Shown: positions 52,614 through 62,189 of the stretch, piece after piece
Layout of the letters: each line of letters begins with the position of its first letter
Position numbering within the stretch: position 1 is the stretch's first letter
Assembly: GCF_030813635.1 (NCBI RefSeq)
Contig: NZ_JAUSUM010000003.1
Coordinates: 310,001 to 374,000, forward strand
Source of the DNA: Salibacterium salarium
Lineage (GTDB): Bacteria > Bacillota > Bacilli > Bacillales > Marinococcaceae
Length of the DNA stretch: 64,000 nt
Direction of reading: 5' to 3'
Position numbers and translations under genes: made by a program
Notes under the pieces: generated by a model
Told to the model about the DNA's origin: nothing
Database searches by the model: none
The model's input: only the letters and a program-made list of their open reading frames with translations

Positions 52614-54437
52614 ATGTACCGCAACTTGGAAGAATGCGTGAAAGATTTAGAAGAAAATGGACATTTGATTCGAATAACAGAAGAAGTAGATCCACACTTA
52701 GAGATGGCATCCATTCATTTAAAGGTCTATGAAGCAGGTGGTCCTGCTTTATTATTTGAAAATATTAAAGGTTCCAACTATCAAGCTGTATCAAACCTCT
52801 TTGGAACAGTAGAACGTAGTCGATATATCTTTCGAAAGACATGGGATCGTGTTCAAAATGTGGTGGCGCTTCGAAACGATCCAATCAAAGCTATGAAGCA
52901 TCCATTCCAAAATATAAGCAACGGCTTCGCTGCCATGAATGCTCTCCCATCAAAGAAAAAAGCAAATACGGCTCCTTTTAAAGAAATACAACTTACAGAT
53001 CTTCCATCTATTCAACACTGGCCAAAAGACGGCGGTGCTTTTATCACCCTGCCTCAAGTGTACACCGAAGATCCAGAGAAACCTGGGATTATGAATTCAA
53101 ATCTAGGCATGTATCGGATTCAGCTCGACGGAAATGAGTATGAGGTGAATAAAGAAGTCGGATTGCATTACCAAATCCATCGCGGCATCGGCATCCATCA
53201 ATCAAAAGCGACGAAACAGAACAAACCGCTCAAAGTCAGCATTTTCATCGGTGGTCCACCGGCACATACATTATCTGCTGTGATGCCATTACCAGAAGGG
53301 CTTAGTGAAATGACTTTCGCTGGGTTACTTGCCGGACGCCGCTTCCAATATAGTTATATGGACGGATACTGTATTAGCCACGATGCCGATTTTGTTATTA
53401 CAGGAGAGATTTACCCTGATGATACGAAGCCAGAAGGACCATTTGGCGATCACTTAGGCTACTATAGCCTGACTCATGAGTTTCCTGTCATGCACATTCA
53501 TAAAGTCTATGCTAAAGACAACGCTATCCTGCCATTCACTGTAGTAGGTCGCCCTCCCCAGGAAGATACATCTTTTGGGGAAATTATACACAAAATTACC
53601 GGAGATGCTGTAAAACAAGAGATTCCAGGGGTAAAAGAAGTACATGCTGTGGATGCAGCAGGCGTTCATCCCTTGTTGTTTGCTATCGGAAGTGAACGAT
53701 ATACGCCATTTGAGGAAGTAAAAAAACCAGCAGAATTACTGACGATCTCCAATCGAATTTTAGGGACGGGGCAATTAAGTTTGGCTAAATTCCTATTCAT
53801 TACAGCCGAACAGGACAAACCGTTGAACACTCATCACGAAATCGATTTTTTAAAACATATACTAGAACGTCTCGACTTACACCGAGATCTTCACTTTCAA
53901 ACGAAAACAACGATAGATACATTAGATTACTCAGGTGAAGGATTAAATAGCGGAAGCAAGGTTGTGATTGCCGCTTACGGAGATAAAAAACGTGAGTTAT
54001 GTACCGAAGTCCCGGCAATATTCGAAAACACCGGTAATTTCACGAACCCCCATCTCATCATGCCAGGTGTCGTTGCAGTAGAAGCTCCTGTGTTTCGTGA
54101 TTATGATACAGCAGCAGAAGAATGTGAGGCTTTCGCTCAGGTTATTAACGGGGAAGTAGCTAATTGTCCGTTGATTATCGTTTGCGATGACAGCGACTTT
54201 TTAAGTGGTTCCACTAGGAATTTTCTTTGGGCTACTTTCACCCGAAGCAATCCATCACATGATATACACGGGGTGAACAGTTTTTATAAAAACAAACATT
54301 GGGGCTGTGACAATATGATTGTGGATGCACGTATTAAACCTCATCATGCCCCACCGCTACTTCCTGATCCGGAGGTAGAAGAAAATATCGAGCGTTTTTT
54401 TGATGAAAGCGGCAGTTTAGCCGACATCGGAAAGTAA
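52614..54437 (+). CDS. UbiD-family (prenylated-FMN) decarboxylase
   Basis: 607 residues from ATG 52614 (GGGGG upstream, spacing about ten; the longer in-frame start has none). The UbiD core is visible: IMNSNLGMYRIQLDG, HYQIHRGIGIH, IFIGGPPAHTLSAV, and the catalytic-acid region PEGPFGDHLGYYS. UbiD enzymes carry out reversible decarboxylation of aromatic or acrylic acids with prFMN from a UbiX partner, absent here. The size is nearer to the longer class linked with menaquinone (futalosine) routes in some Bacilli than to phenolic-acid decarboxylases (about 475). Which substrate is not decided. Confidence 0.85.
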   Translation: MYRNLEECVKDLEENGHLIRITEEVDPHLEMASIHLKVYEAGGPALLFENIKGSNYQAVSNLFGTVERSRYIFRKTWDRVQNVVALRNDPIKAMKHPFQNISNGFAAMNALPSKKKANTAPFKEIQLTDLPSIQHWPKDGGAFITLPQVYTEDPEKPGIMNSNLGMYRIQLDGNEYEVNKEVGLHYQIHRGIGIHQSKATKQNKPLKVSIFIGGPPAHTLSAVMPLPEGLSEMTFAGLLAGRRFQYSYMDGYCISHDADFVITGEIYPDDTKPEGPFGDHLGYYSLTHEFPVMHIHKVYAKDNAILPFTVVGRPPQEDTSFGEIIHKITGDAVKQEIPGVKEVHAVDAAGVHPLLFAIGSERYTPFEEVKKPAELLTISNRILGTGQLSLAKFLFITAEQDKPLNTHHEIDFLKHILERLDLHRDLHFQTKTTIDTLDYSGEGLNSGSKVVIAAYGDKKRELCTEVPAIFENTGNFTNPHLIMPGVVAVEAPVFRDYDTAAEECEAFAQVINGEVANCPLIIVCDDSDFLSGSTRNFLWATFTRSNPSHDIHGVNSFYKNKHWGCDNMIVDARIKPHHAPPLLPDPEVEENIERFFDESGSLADIGK

Positions 54438-54481
54438 TTAATTCGAATGAAAGACATTATAATCGTTTGGAACCATTATTT

Positions 54482-54694
54482 GGAGCTGTATCAAAAGGTA
54501 CAGCTCCATTCTATAATAAAGAGAATTTAACCACGGGCAGAAGCTGAGGCGCTGCCCGCGGCAAAGGAGACACGGTGATCCGCAGGGAGCCGATGTCGCT
54601 CTTGTGCTCTGGAGTGAAAGCGCCCGCCTGCAGCGCAAGCCCTAAATGTTAGTGAAGCTTTTTTTGGATAGTAGTAGACTTTTGATACAGCTCC
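54482..54694. repeat. TIR-bounded MITE-like repeat, copy 2
   Basis: GGAGCTGTATCAAAAG at 54482-54497 and its reverse complement at 54679-54694. The left about 60 bases are identical to copy 1 (1540-1602), and the right arm (GCCTGCAGCGCAAGCCCTAAATG onwards in copy 1) also matches almost exactly, but the centre differs, so the two copies share ends with a variable core. No ORF inside. It lies between convergent UbiD and fructokinase genes and its hairpin ends may act as a terminator. Confidence 0.75.
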
Positions 54695-54775
54695 TTTTTT
54701 CTTCATTTTGTTCTCCGCATTATTTGGAAGAACAAAGTGTTTATATTTTTTATGCGTTGCTTAACGCAGCTAAAT

Positions 54776-55639
54776 CTATTTCTTCGCTTCTGCCGCTAAC
54801 AACAGACATCCTGTTATGGCGGCATTATCTTCTAATTCTGGCATCACAATGGATTTCTCCAAAGCTGGTGTATCGACATAGTCATTTAAAAGGGTCACAA
54901 ATTGCTGACGAATAAGCGGAAAGAGCTGCTCTTGTTTCATCACTCCACCACCTAAGATGAATTTCTCCGGTCTTAGAATAAGCGTATAATTTACCAAAGC
55001 CTGGGCGATATAGTACGCTTCCAATTCCCACACTTTTTGATCAGACGCAAGCTCCTGCGCTTTTTTATTGTATCTTTTTTCAATTGCCGGCCCGGAAGCC
55101 ACTCCTTCCAAACAATTTTGGTGATACGGACAAACACCTTCGAAGGAATCATCTGGATATTTTCGAACGAGAATGTGCCCCATTTCTGGATGGCCGAACC
55201 CTTCGATAACATTGCCGTCCACTACGGCTCCACCACCAATTCCGGTTCCTACTGTAAGATACAAGCAGCTACCATTCTCCTTAGCACTTCCCTGTCTAAA
55301 TTCTCCATATGCGGCCGCATTAACGTCTGTCGTCCATGCCATCGGAATATTATATTTTTCTTTCATCGTTCCTATAAAATCAAAATAATCCCATCCCGAC
55401 TTAGGAGTACTCGTGATGTACCCATATGTATCCGAATCTTCGTTCACGTCAATTGGCCCGAACGATCCTATACCGATAGATTGTAAAGAATATTGATTCA
55501 AAAATTCAAACACGTGACTCAAGGTTTCGGACGGGGATGTTGTAGGAATACTAATACGATGGACGATATCAAAATTTTCATCACTAACGGCACATACAAA
55601 CTTGGTTCCGCCCGCTTCAACCGCTCCATAATACATCAT
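54776..55639 (-). CDS. gmuE: ROK-family fructokinase
   Basis: 287 residues. ATP-site GAVEAGGTKFVCAV (5-18) at the N-terminus, GIGSFGPIDV, GTGIGGGAVVDG and the zinc site H/C cluster GHPEMGHILV ... CPYHQNCLEG, all as in GmuE/ScrK-type ROK fructokinases. Converts fructose to fructose-6-phosphate in the cytoplasm. The first ATG 55639 has AAAGGAG five bases upstream. Stands alone; no mannan or sucrose genes adjacent, so the symbol reflects the enzyme type. Confidence 0.88.
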   Translation of the reverse strand: MMYYGAVEAGGTKFVCAVSDENFDIVHRISIPTTSPSETLSHVFEFLNQYSLQSIGIGSFGPIDVNEDSDTYGYITSTPKSGWDYFDFIGTMKEKYNIPMAWTTDVNAAAYGEFRQGSAKENGSCLYLTVGTGIGGGAVVDGNVIEGFGHPEMGHILVRKYPDDSFEGVCPYHQNCLEGVASGPAIEKRYNKKAQELASDQKVWELEAYYIAQALVNYTLILRPEKFILGGGVMKQEQLFPLIRQQFVTLLNDYVDTPALEKSIVMPELEDNAAITGCLLLAAEAKK

Positions 55640-55715
55640 TCATTCTCCTTTCGCTCCCACAAATATTCTGCAACAGTTTCTGGATTTTCTTCCAAATAAG
55701 CAGACTAAATGAAAC

Positions 55716-56492
55716 TTAGCGAGGGAGCCACTGCAGAACATCTTGGATTTTTTTATCCCAATACCCCCACTCGTGCTCTCCTGAACTAAATTCAGTTGTG
55801 ATATTCACATTCATTTGTTCCGCTTTGGCTTTAAATGTCTTATTGTCTTCATACAGAAAATCTTCCGTGCCACAGCATTGATATAAAGATGGTGTTGTTT
55901 CATCTGTTTTTTCTAACAAGTGTAATAAATCATCATCCGTCCCTTCCAGATTTTTATCACCAAAAATAAGTTTAAATGCCTGTTGTACCGGATTCTCTGT
56001 TTCTGTTGAAGCCTGATTGACATGCGACGCGATATCAGTAACACCAGATAAACTGGCGGCCGCTGCAACGTGATCTGGGTAGCGAAGCGCCCATTTCAAT
56101 GCGCCGTATCCACCCATTGAGAGACCAGCTACAAAATTATCTTCACGCTTCTCTGATAACGGAAAAAAAGATCTTGCCACTGCCGGTAGTTCTTCAGTCA
56201 AAAAGGTCCAGTACCTGCCGCCATATTCCATGTCCGTGTAAAAACTATGATGCACTTGAGGTATAATTACCGCCAAGCCAAGCGGGGCCACATAACGCTC
56301 GATAGAAGTACGCCTTGTCCATATCGTATGATCGTCGCTAAATCCGTGCAAAAGGTATAAAGTCTGATGTTTTCCACCGGTGGATTTGTTTTTCAATCCT
56401 ATTTGTGAAGTCGTTTCTTGCGGAAGAATGACCGTCATGGATGTACTTAGATTCAAAGTTTCAGAGAAAAAATCACATGTTATCAATGCCAT
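55716..56492 (-). CDS. Esterase-D/tributyrin-esterase-type hydrolase
   Basis: 258 residues from ATG 56492 (AGGAG eight bases upstream). Alpha/beta-hydrolase esterase: TLYLLHGFSDDHTIW, a YTDMEYGGRYW stretch, nucleophile GLSMGGYGAL (GxSxGG), Asp in QCCGTEDFLY and His in SGEHEWGYWD. Like EstA of lactic acid bacteria, cleaving short-chain acyl esters. No signal peptide, so cytoplasmic. Alternatives are S-formylglutathione hydrolase-like enzymes. Confidence 0.85.
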   Translation of the reverse strand: MALITCDFFSETLNLSTSMTVILPQETTSQIGLKNKSTGGKHQTLYLLHGFSDDHTIWTRRTSIERYVAPLGLAVIIPQVHHSFYTDMEYGGRYWTFLTEELPAVARSFFPLSEKREDNFVAGLSMGGYGALKWALRYPDHVAAAASLSGVTDIASHVNQASTETENPVQQAFKLIFGDKNLEGTDDDLLHLLEKTDETTPSLYQCCGTEDFLYEDNKTFKAKAEQMNVNITTEFSSGEHEWGYWDKKIQDVLQWLPR

Positions 56493-56525
56493 ATGGAACA
56501 CTCCTTTTTTTACATAGTAAAGTTT

Positions 56526-56853
56526 CTATAGTCCATCCAGCATTTCCTCTGCAATTAACGTATAAGACTGCTGGCGTTCTAGTGGATAACGCGTTGTGGT
56601 AATAATCATAATCTCATCCGCTTGATACTTTTCTTTCACTTCCAACAACTGTTGAGCCACTTCTTGCGGATGACCAATTATCATTTTTCCCTGCATCGTT
56701 TCCACTTTCTGTTTTTCCTCATGCGTCAAAAATTCCTTCTTTAATGGATCTGTTTCCGCTTTTTCCTTTTGCAACGACCAAAGACAGGCGTCTTTTGCTA
56801 TCTCGCTCGCTTTCGCCGAAGTTTTTGGATTGATCCAAAATACTAAGCTTCAT
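56526..56853 (-). pseudogene. Luciferase-like flavin monooxygenase, internally deleted and frameshifted
   Basis: An ATG at 56853 with AGGAA upstream opens with MKLSILDQS, the exact start of LLM-class flavin-dependent monooxygenases (family about 330-340 residues). The frame then loses similarity within a few residues and a second frame (56774-56526) carries the family C-terminus: KMIIGHPQEVAQQLLEV and DEIMIITTT. Some 220-230 residues of the barrel are missing between them. Both ends are in the correct order, so the gene lost its middle by deletion with a frame change. Confidence 0.75.
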
Positions 56854-56976
56854 AAAATACAATTCCTTTCTTGAGCTGTAAACGTTAACCTCTTTTTCAT
56901 TATACATTATAATTCTTTCAGAATTGACAAACAAAGAGTTGCTTCTTTATACAGAAACAACCTTTCTTCCCGATTA

Positions 56977-59151
56977 TTATTGAATTGGTGTTTTCTTTTT
57001 AGCCTCCATGCGGCGCTTATGCAATATTGGTTCTGTATAACCATTGGGCTGATCATAGCCTAAAAATACGAGGTCACACGCAGCTTGAAATGCAACAGAT
57101 TCATCGTAGTTTTCTGACATAGGACGGTACGCTGAGTCCTCTGCATTTTGCTTATCTACAATAATTGCCATCCGTTTCATCGTTTCTAAAATTTGATCTT
57201 TTGTACATATACCATGATGGAGCCAATTTGCCATATGTTGACTGGCAATACGCAAGGTTGCGCGATCTTCCATCAGACCTACATTATTAATATTCGGCAC
57301 TTTGGAACAACCAATCCCCCTATCAATCCAGCGAACAACATAGCCAAGAATTCCTTGTGCATTATTGTCAAGCTCCTGCTGAACGTCATCTGTACTCCAG
57401 TTTGAGTTTTCAACAATTGGAATTTGAAGAATATCATCTTCAAGATGCACGGAGGTTTCTATAATCTGATTTTGTACCTCTTTAACATCAACTAGGTGAT
57501 AATGAAGAGCGTGAAGAGTGGCAGCTGTCGGCGATGGAACCCAAGCTGTACTAGCACCAGCTTTTAATTGCCCAATTTTTTGTTCCATCATATTTGCCAT
57601 TAATTCCGGCATTGCCCACATCCCTTTACCAATTTGAGCGTGACCTTGCAGGCCAGCTTCTAGACCTTTATATACGTTTGACTTTTCATAAGCTTGTAGC
57701 CAAGCAGATGTTTTCATATCATCTTTTCGAATCATCGGTCCGGCTTCCATAGACGTATGAATTTCATCTCCGGTTCTATCGAGAAATCCTGTATTAATAA
57801 ATATCACTCGTTCTTTCACTTCACGAATACAAGCTTTTAAGTTCAGTGATGTTCGGCGTTCTTCATCCATCACTCCTATTTTCAGCGTATTTCGCTGTAA
57901 ATCAAGCAAGTCTTCTATTCTAGTGAATATTTTATTAGCAAATGCCACTTCCTTAGAACCGTGCATTTTTGGTTTTACAATATAAACAGATCCTTTTTCC
58001 GAATTTTTATATTTTCCGTTTCCTAATAAATCATGTTTCGCAATCAAACTCGTCACAGCACCGTCTAACATTCCTTCCGGTACTTCTTCTCCGTTTTTAT
58101 CTAAAACAGCATCACTAGTCATTAAGTGGCCAACGTTTCGAATGAGCATATGAGATCGTCCTGGTAGTGTAATGTCAACGCCCTCAGGTGATTGATACAG
58201 GCGGTCTGGGTTCAGCGTACGTGTTACCGTTTTTGACCCTTTTTTAAACGTTGCGGTAAGATTACCTTTCATTAAGCCAAGCCAGTTACGGTACACCACT
58301 ATTTTATCTTCAGCATCCACCGCAGCGACGGAATCCTCGCAATCCATAATAGAGGTGATGGCCGATTCCATAAATATGTCTTTCACTCCCGCCGGATCCA
58401 TTTTGCCAATTGCATGTCCTCGATCAATTTGGACTTCAAAATGTATTTCATTATTCTTCAACAAAATAGCCGATGGATTCTCTTTATCACCTTGATATCC
58501 CGCAAATGCCGATATCTCTTTCAATTTTATATTGTAATCGTTTTCAAATTGAGCATGAAGTTCACCGTTGCGAATATAATACTTCACTACTTCTTGATGA
58601 GAACCTTTTTCTAACGGAATCACATCATCAAGAAAGGATTTTGCGTAGGCTATAACTTTTTGTCCGCGGACCGGATTATACTCATTTGTTTGTTCTGCTC
58701 CGTCCTCTTCACTAATGGCATCTGTTCCATATAGCGCGTCATAAAGACTTCCCCACCTCGCATTCGCTGCATTTAACACATATCTGACGTTGGTCATTGG
58801 GACAACTAACTGGGGCCCCCCTTTATACGCGACCTCATCATCCACATGTTCTGTCGTTACATGGAAGTTATCTACTTCTCGTTCCAAATAATTAATTTCC
58901 TGTAAAAACTGTTTATATTGATCCTCATCAAATATTTTACGTTCTTTATGCCAGTTGTGAATACTTGTTTGCATTTCTTCACGCTCTTGCAGAAGTGATT
59001 TATTCTCAGGGGCTAATTCGTGAATCATTTCATCAAAACCTTGCCAAAATTGACTGCTGTTTAAACCAGTTCCTGGGATCACTTCTTGATTAATAAATTC
59101 ATACATCTGCGCATCTACTTGCAAATTTCCTGTTTTCACATAACTTGTCAT
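56977..59151 (-). CDS. glcB: Malate synthase G
   Basis: 724 residues from ATG 59151 (GGAGA seven bases upstream; the ATG two codons earlier is too close). Condenses glyoxylate with acetyl-CoA to malate. Length and motifs are those of the G isoform: [30 protein letters not shown] (catalytic Arg), [20 protein letters not shown]-type block, [21 protein letters not shown] and [16 protein letters not shown] (catalytic Asp region is just upstream). No isocitrate lyase adjacent, so glyoxylate may come from glycolate or purine breakdown. A palindrome lies 39 bases upstream of the start. Confidence 0.95.
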   Translation of the reverse strand: MTSYVKTGNLQVDAQMYEFINQEVIPGTGLNSSQFWQGFDEMIHELAPENKSLLQEREEMQTSIHNWHKERKIFDEDQYKQFLQEINYLEREVDNFHVTTEHVDDEVAYKGGPQLVVPMTNVRYVLNAANARWGSLYDALYGTDAISEEDGAEQTNEYNPVRGQKVIAYAKSFLDDVIPLEKGSHQEVVKYYIRNGELHAQFENDYNIKLKEISAFAGYQGDKENPSAILLKNNEIHFEVQIDRGHAIGKMDPAGVKDIFMESAITSIMDCEDSVAAVDAEDKIVVYRNWLGLMKGNLTATFKKGSKTVTRTLNPDRLYQSPEGVDITLPGRSHMLIRNVGHLMTSDAVLDKNGEEVPEGMLDGAVTSLIAKHDLLGNGKYKNSEKGSVYIVKPKMHGSKEVAFANKIFTRIEDLLDLQRNTLKIGVMDEERRTSLNLKACIREVKERVIFINTGFLDRTGDEIHTSMEAGPMIRKDDMKTSAWLQAYEKSNVYKGLEAGLQGHAQIGKGMWAMPELMANMMEQKIGQLKAGASTAWVPSPTAATLHALHYHLVDVKEVQNQIIETSVHLEDDILQIPIVENSNWSTDDVQQELDNNAQGILGYVVRWIDRGIGCSKVPNINNVGLMEDRATLRIASQHMANWLHHGICTKDQILETMKRMAIIVDKQNAEDSAYRPMSENYDESVAFQAACDLVFLGYDQPNGYTEPILHKRRMEAKKKTPIQ

Positions 59152-59189
59152 CGTCATTCTCCTTTCTACATAAAATTGTTGCTTATTAC

Positions 59190-59202
59190 GAAACGACGTT
59201 TC
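59190..59202. promoter_or_regulatory. Palindrome upstream of malate synthase, candidate IclR operator
   Basis: GAAACG-A-CGTTTC, 6+1+6 inverted repeat, between the IclR gene and glcB. IclR-family regulators often bind short odd-length palindromes of this GAAA/TTTC type. Only the pattern and the neighbour support it. Confidence 0.4.
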
Positions 59203-59283
59203 TTATAAATTTTATTTTACCATCTAAAATGTATTTTTTCAATTGTTCAGAAAACTATATTCACTTTTTGTCTTAACAACAAA

Positions 59284-59319
59284 AACGGAGAATAAGTATA
59301 ACTACACTTCTTCTCCGTT
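59284..59319 (-). terminator. Terminator overlapping the stop of the IclR gene
   Basis: AACGGAGAA and TTCTCCGTT around an 18-base loop containing the IclR stop. On the minus strand TTTTTG follows. It implies glcB has its own promoter downstream. Confidence 0.7.
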
Positions 59320-60075
59320 CGTCGTTCGCGCGTATCCTAATCGTCTCGACACCTTGTATCCAATTGTCATAAATGGATCTTTAAGCTGTTCTATTCTTTC
59401 TTCACTCATTCGAATCGATGGACCAGAAATACTGATAGACCCTGCAATATCTCCTCGGAAATTAAAAATCGGGACAGCCATACATGTGATGCCGACTTCA
59501 TTTTCGTCTCGTTCCACACCAAAACCATTCGTTCGAATGTCCCGTATGTTTTTCATTAATTCCGCTTCGGTTGTCATTGTCTTTTCCGTATGTTTGGGTA
59601 ACCCTTTTTGCTCTATGATTTCTTTCACTTCTTTTTCAGGTAAGTGAGCTAAAATCGTTTTTCCTGCACTGGTACAATGCATCGGGGCTCGTTTCCCAAC
59701 TTGCGAGTGCATGCGAAGTGTTTCGTTTCCTTCTAACTTTTCAATATAAACGGCTTCTTGCTGTGAATAAATAACAAGGTGAATAACTTCATTTGTCCAC
59801 TCCTCCAGCTCTTTTAAAAAGGGCGTTGCTTCCTTACGGATATCAATAGAGTCAAGTAGTTTTGAACTTAATTCCAAATATTGATACCCTAAACGATACT
59901 TTTTTGTTTCTTCATCCTGCTGAATAAATCCATGCTCGATCAATGTTGTTACAATACGAAAAATAGAGCTTTTATTTAGCCCCAATTTTTCCGCTAGTTC
60001 CGTAACGCTGTAGCCATCTTTTTTAGTACTTACCAATTGAATAATAGTCATAGCTCTATCCACTGACTTAACCAT
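59302..60075 (-). CDS. IclR-family transcriptional regulator
   Basis: 257 residues from ATG 60075 (GGGGG upstream; the longer in-frame start is unsupported). N-terminal winged HTH: SVTELAEKLGLNKSSIFRIVTTLIEHGFI (residues about 22-50). C-terminal effector domain with GKRAPMHCTSAGKTILAHL and VGITCMAVPIFN. IclR proteins control glyoxylate, acetate and uronate genes; the malate synthase gene directly downstream on the same strand is a reasonable target. Transcription between the two is interrupted by a terminator. Confidence 0.9.
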   Translation of the reverse strand: MVKSVDRAMTIIQLVSTKKDGYSVTELAEKLGLNKSSIFRIVTTLIEHGFIQQDEETKKYRLGYQYLELSSKLLDSIDIRKEATPFLKELEEWTNEVIHLVIYSQQEAVYIEKLEGNETLRMHSQVGKRAPMHCTSAGKTILAHLPEKEVKEIIEQKGLPKHTEKTMTTEAELMKNIRDIRTNGFGVERDENEVGITCMAVPIFNFRGDIAGSISISGPSIRMSEERIEQLKDPFMTIGYKVSRRLGYARTTNGEEV

Positions 60076-60125
60076 GTTGATCCCCCACTTATTATACATG
60101 TCCATTCATTATAACATTTACCTCA

Positions 60126-60305
60126 TTATATTAATTGAAAAGAAAGATAAATAAGATAGGTCACTACATATAGTAGAAATAATCCCGTCAACCATTTGGC
60201 AATCTTTCGTACTCCATTCATCCCTTGATTTAAAATCCCTGCAATGAATAGAATAACCGCCCCTGCCAGTGATACCATTGCAACGATAAAAAGGAATTGT
60301 TCCAT
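60126..60305 (-). CDS. Small two-TM membrane protein (59 aa), ABC-transporter operon
   Basis: ATG 60305 with AGGGGG upstream. Two hydrophobic helices (about 4-25: FLFIVAMVSLAGAVILFIAGI; and 38-57) separated by a short basic loop (NGVRKIAK). It starts 31 bases after the stop of the ABC-2 permease, in the same direction, so it may be an extra subunit of that transporter. No family is recognised. A competing antisense-like frame over the same bases has no ribosome site. Confidence 0.6.
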   Translation of the reverse strand: MEQFLFIVAMVSLAGAVILFIAGILNQGMNGVRKIAKWLTGLFLLYVVTYLIYLSFQLI

Positions 60306-60336
60306 ACTTCCCCCTCATTGAAAATTTTATCAATAA

Positions 60337-61068
60337 TTAAGTTATCCTTGTTTTTTGTGAGTATTTATATAATCCAATTAATGAACTAACAATGTATAGA
60401 AACAAGATAACAGATCCCCATAATTCAAGCTGAGTTCCTTCATATCCCATTGCTGAATCATAGAATTGTATAGTTATTCTATAAATAAAAGAAAACGGAA
60501 ACACAATAGAAAAATCAGCCCCTAATAAAACTGTCGTTACAAAAATGGAAGCAAGCCCAGCCACAACAACACTCAAAATACTTTTTGTAACAAATGTCAT
60601 GAGCGCAGCGATCGGAATGACTAAAAGAGTTAACATAGTGAAAAGAGTAGAAGTAAGAAACCTTGATCCCATTTCCACTAATCCTATCTCTTCCCGGAAT
60701 AAGAACCAGAGCGTAAATATATGAATAAGGTGATTAACTATCGATGTCCCCCATAGTAAGACAAAGGCAGCCATCATTTTAGACACGATTAAACGGAAGT
60801 GATGAAAAGGATAAGAAATCCAGTTTAATGTTGTCCGGTTTTGAAACTCATGATAAAAAAAGAAACCGGAGAAGATGAATACTAGAGCCGGAAATAGTAT
60901 GGCATACTGGTTAAAAACAAAGAAATAATAATTATTGACATCTAGGTCACCTGTAAATAACATACCGCCTGTATTAATGACGTAAGGCACAAAACTAATA
61001 ATTAAAATGACGTATACCATTTTTACTCTTTTTACTTTTAGTAACTCATTTTTAATTAGTAAATTCAT
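60337..61068 (-). CDS. ABC-2 permease (BcrB-like)
   Basis: 243 residues from ATG 61068, eight bases after GGAGG. About six hydrophobic helices with the N-terminal NLLIKNELLKVKRVKMVY, a start typical of ABC-2 permeases of the bacitracin/lantibiotic-immunity group, and FYHEFQNRTTLNWISYP. The gene begins 16 bases inside the ATPase gene. It probably exports or expels a peptide or lipid. Confidence 0.85.
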   Translation of the reverse strand: MNLLIKNELLKVKRVKMVYVILIISFVPYVINTGGMLFTGDLDVNNYYFFVFNQYAILFPALVFIFSGFFFYHEFQNRTTLNWISYPFHHFRLIVSKMMAAFVLLWGTSIVNHLIHIFTLWFLFREEIGLVEMGSRFLTSTLFTMLTLLVIPIAALMTFVTKSILSVVVAGLASIFVTTVLLGADFSIVFPFSFIYRITIQFYDSAMGYEGTQLELWGSVILFLYIVSSLIGLYKYSQKTRIT

Positions 61069-61972
61069 ACGCTCCACCTCCCGATAATAATTTCAAATAT
61101 AAGTCTTCTAAAGAGATTCCAAACACCTCCAATTTGTTAATTACTATATTCTCCTGCAGAAGTATCATCTCCACTTCTTGATACGAAAGAGTTGACACAA
61201 ATTCTGTGTAATCTTCTTGACTAAGCACCCTTTGAGCCTCAAGTTTATCCATTAACTCTTTGTTTATTTGTGATGTGGTTGTTACCTTATATAGACTGCT
61301 ATCTCCTTCATTTACATTTATCGTTTCAAAAATAATTTCCCCGTGATTCATAAAGATTAATTCATCAGCCATTAAATGAACTTCATTTAACAAGTGACTA
61401 GAAATAATAATCGTCGTTTTATTCTGGATTACCTCTTTAACAAGCATGTCTCTTACCTCTTTAATACCTTGTGGATCCAAACCGTTGGTAGGTTCATCAA
61501 GTAACAATAACGTAGGGTGATGAGACAATGATCTTGCCACACCAAGACGCTGCTTCATTCCTAAAGATGTTTCTGAAAATAGTTTGTCTTTTTGCTTAAA
61601 AAGCCCTACTTCTTTTAACAACGATTCAACATATTCAGAGGAAGGTGTTATTTTTAAATATCTCATATGCAATGTCATGTTTTCTTTTAGTGTCAAATTA
61701 TAATAAAAACCGGGGTATTCTATAATACTTCCGATTTGTTTCGAGAGTCCCCTTCGTGAATGGTTATACAGATCTTCGTCTTGAAATGTGACTATTCCCG
61801 CTGATGGGTGAAATACGCCTAACAGCACTTTTAAGAGCGTTGTCTTTCCCGCTCCGTTTGGACCTAATAATCCGTATATCTTTCCTCGATCAAACGTCAG
61901 ATTGACATCCTTCAAAATGTTTTTTTTATTTAACTGTACATCTAAATTTTCGGTTTTTAACAAGGGCTTCAT
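61052..61972 (-). CDS. ABC transporter ATP-binding protein (BcrA-like)
   Basis: 306 residues from ATG 61972 (AAGGTG seven bases upstream). Walker A GPNGAGKTTLLK, signature LGMKQRLGVARSL (with LGMKQ in place of LSGGQ, usual for this group), Walker B LLLLDEPTNGLDPQG, H-loop IIISSHLLNE. The C-terminal extension is BcrA/YxlF-like. First gene of the three-gene transporter unit. Upstream lie direct repeats that may bind the response regulator encoded at the right edge. Confidence 0.9.
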   Translation of the reverse strand: MKPLLKTENLDVQLNKKNILKDVNLTFDRGKIYGLLGPNGAGKTTLLKVLLGVFHPSAGIVTFQDEDLYNHSRRGLSKQIGSIIEYPGFYYNLTLKENMTLHMRYLKITPSSEYVESLLKEVGLFKQKDKLFSETSLGMKQRLGVARSLSHHPTLLLLDEPTNGLDPQGIKEVRDMLVKEVIQNKTTIIISSHLLNEVHLMADELIFMNHGEIIFETINVNEGDSSLYKVTTTSQINKELMDKLEAQRVLSQEDYTEFVSTLSYQEVEMILLQENIVINKLEVFGISLEDLYLKLLSGGGAYEFTN

Positions 61973-62047
61973 TGGAATACACCTTCTCTTTTCCATTGAT
62001 TTAAGATTCATTTTAAACCACTGACATTAAATCAAAGGAAGAGAGAG

Positions 62048-62065
62048 GTTAAAAGTAAGTTAAAA
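62048..62065 (-). promoter_or_regulatory. Direct repeats upstream of ABC transporter, candidate response-regulator site
   Basis: GTTAAAA-GTAA-GTTAAAA on the plus strand (TTTTAAC-TTAC-TTTTAAC on the coding strand), period 11, about 76 bases before the ATPase start. OmpR-family regulators bind tandem repeats with this spacing. The regulator/kinase pair of 62363-64000 is directly upstream. Confidence 0.45.
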
Positions 62066-62189
62066 ATGTGGAAATGACACTAGCAGCATCCGTAACAGAA
62101 AGAATAAGCTTGTACTGATGCTACAGGTGTTCTGGTGATTATTGAGTACTGGAGGAGATCCATGTTGTTTGTGGTTCCACTAGGTGAGT

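Noticed and set aside
55037-55486. 149-codon open frame on the plus strand
   Set aside because: Antisense to the ROK fructokinase; a frame shadow.
60118-60333. 71-codon minus-strand frame
   Set aside because: Overlaps the better-supported 59-residue two-TM frame, which has AGGGGG before its ATG; the 71-codon product has no structure-like pattern.
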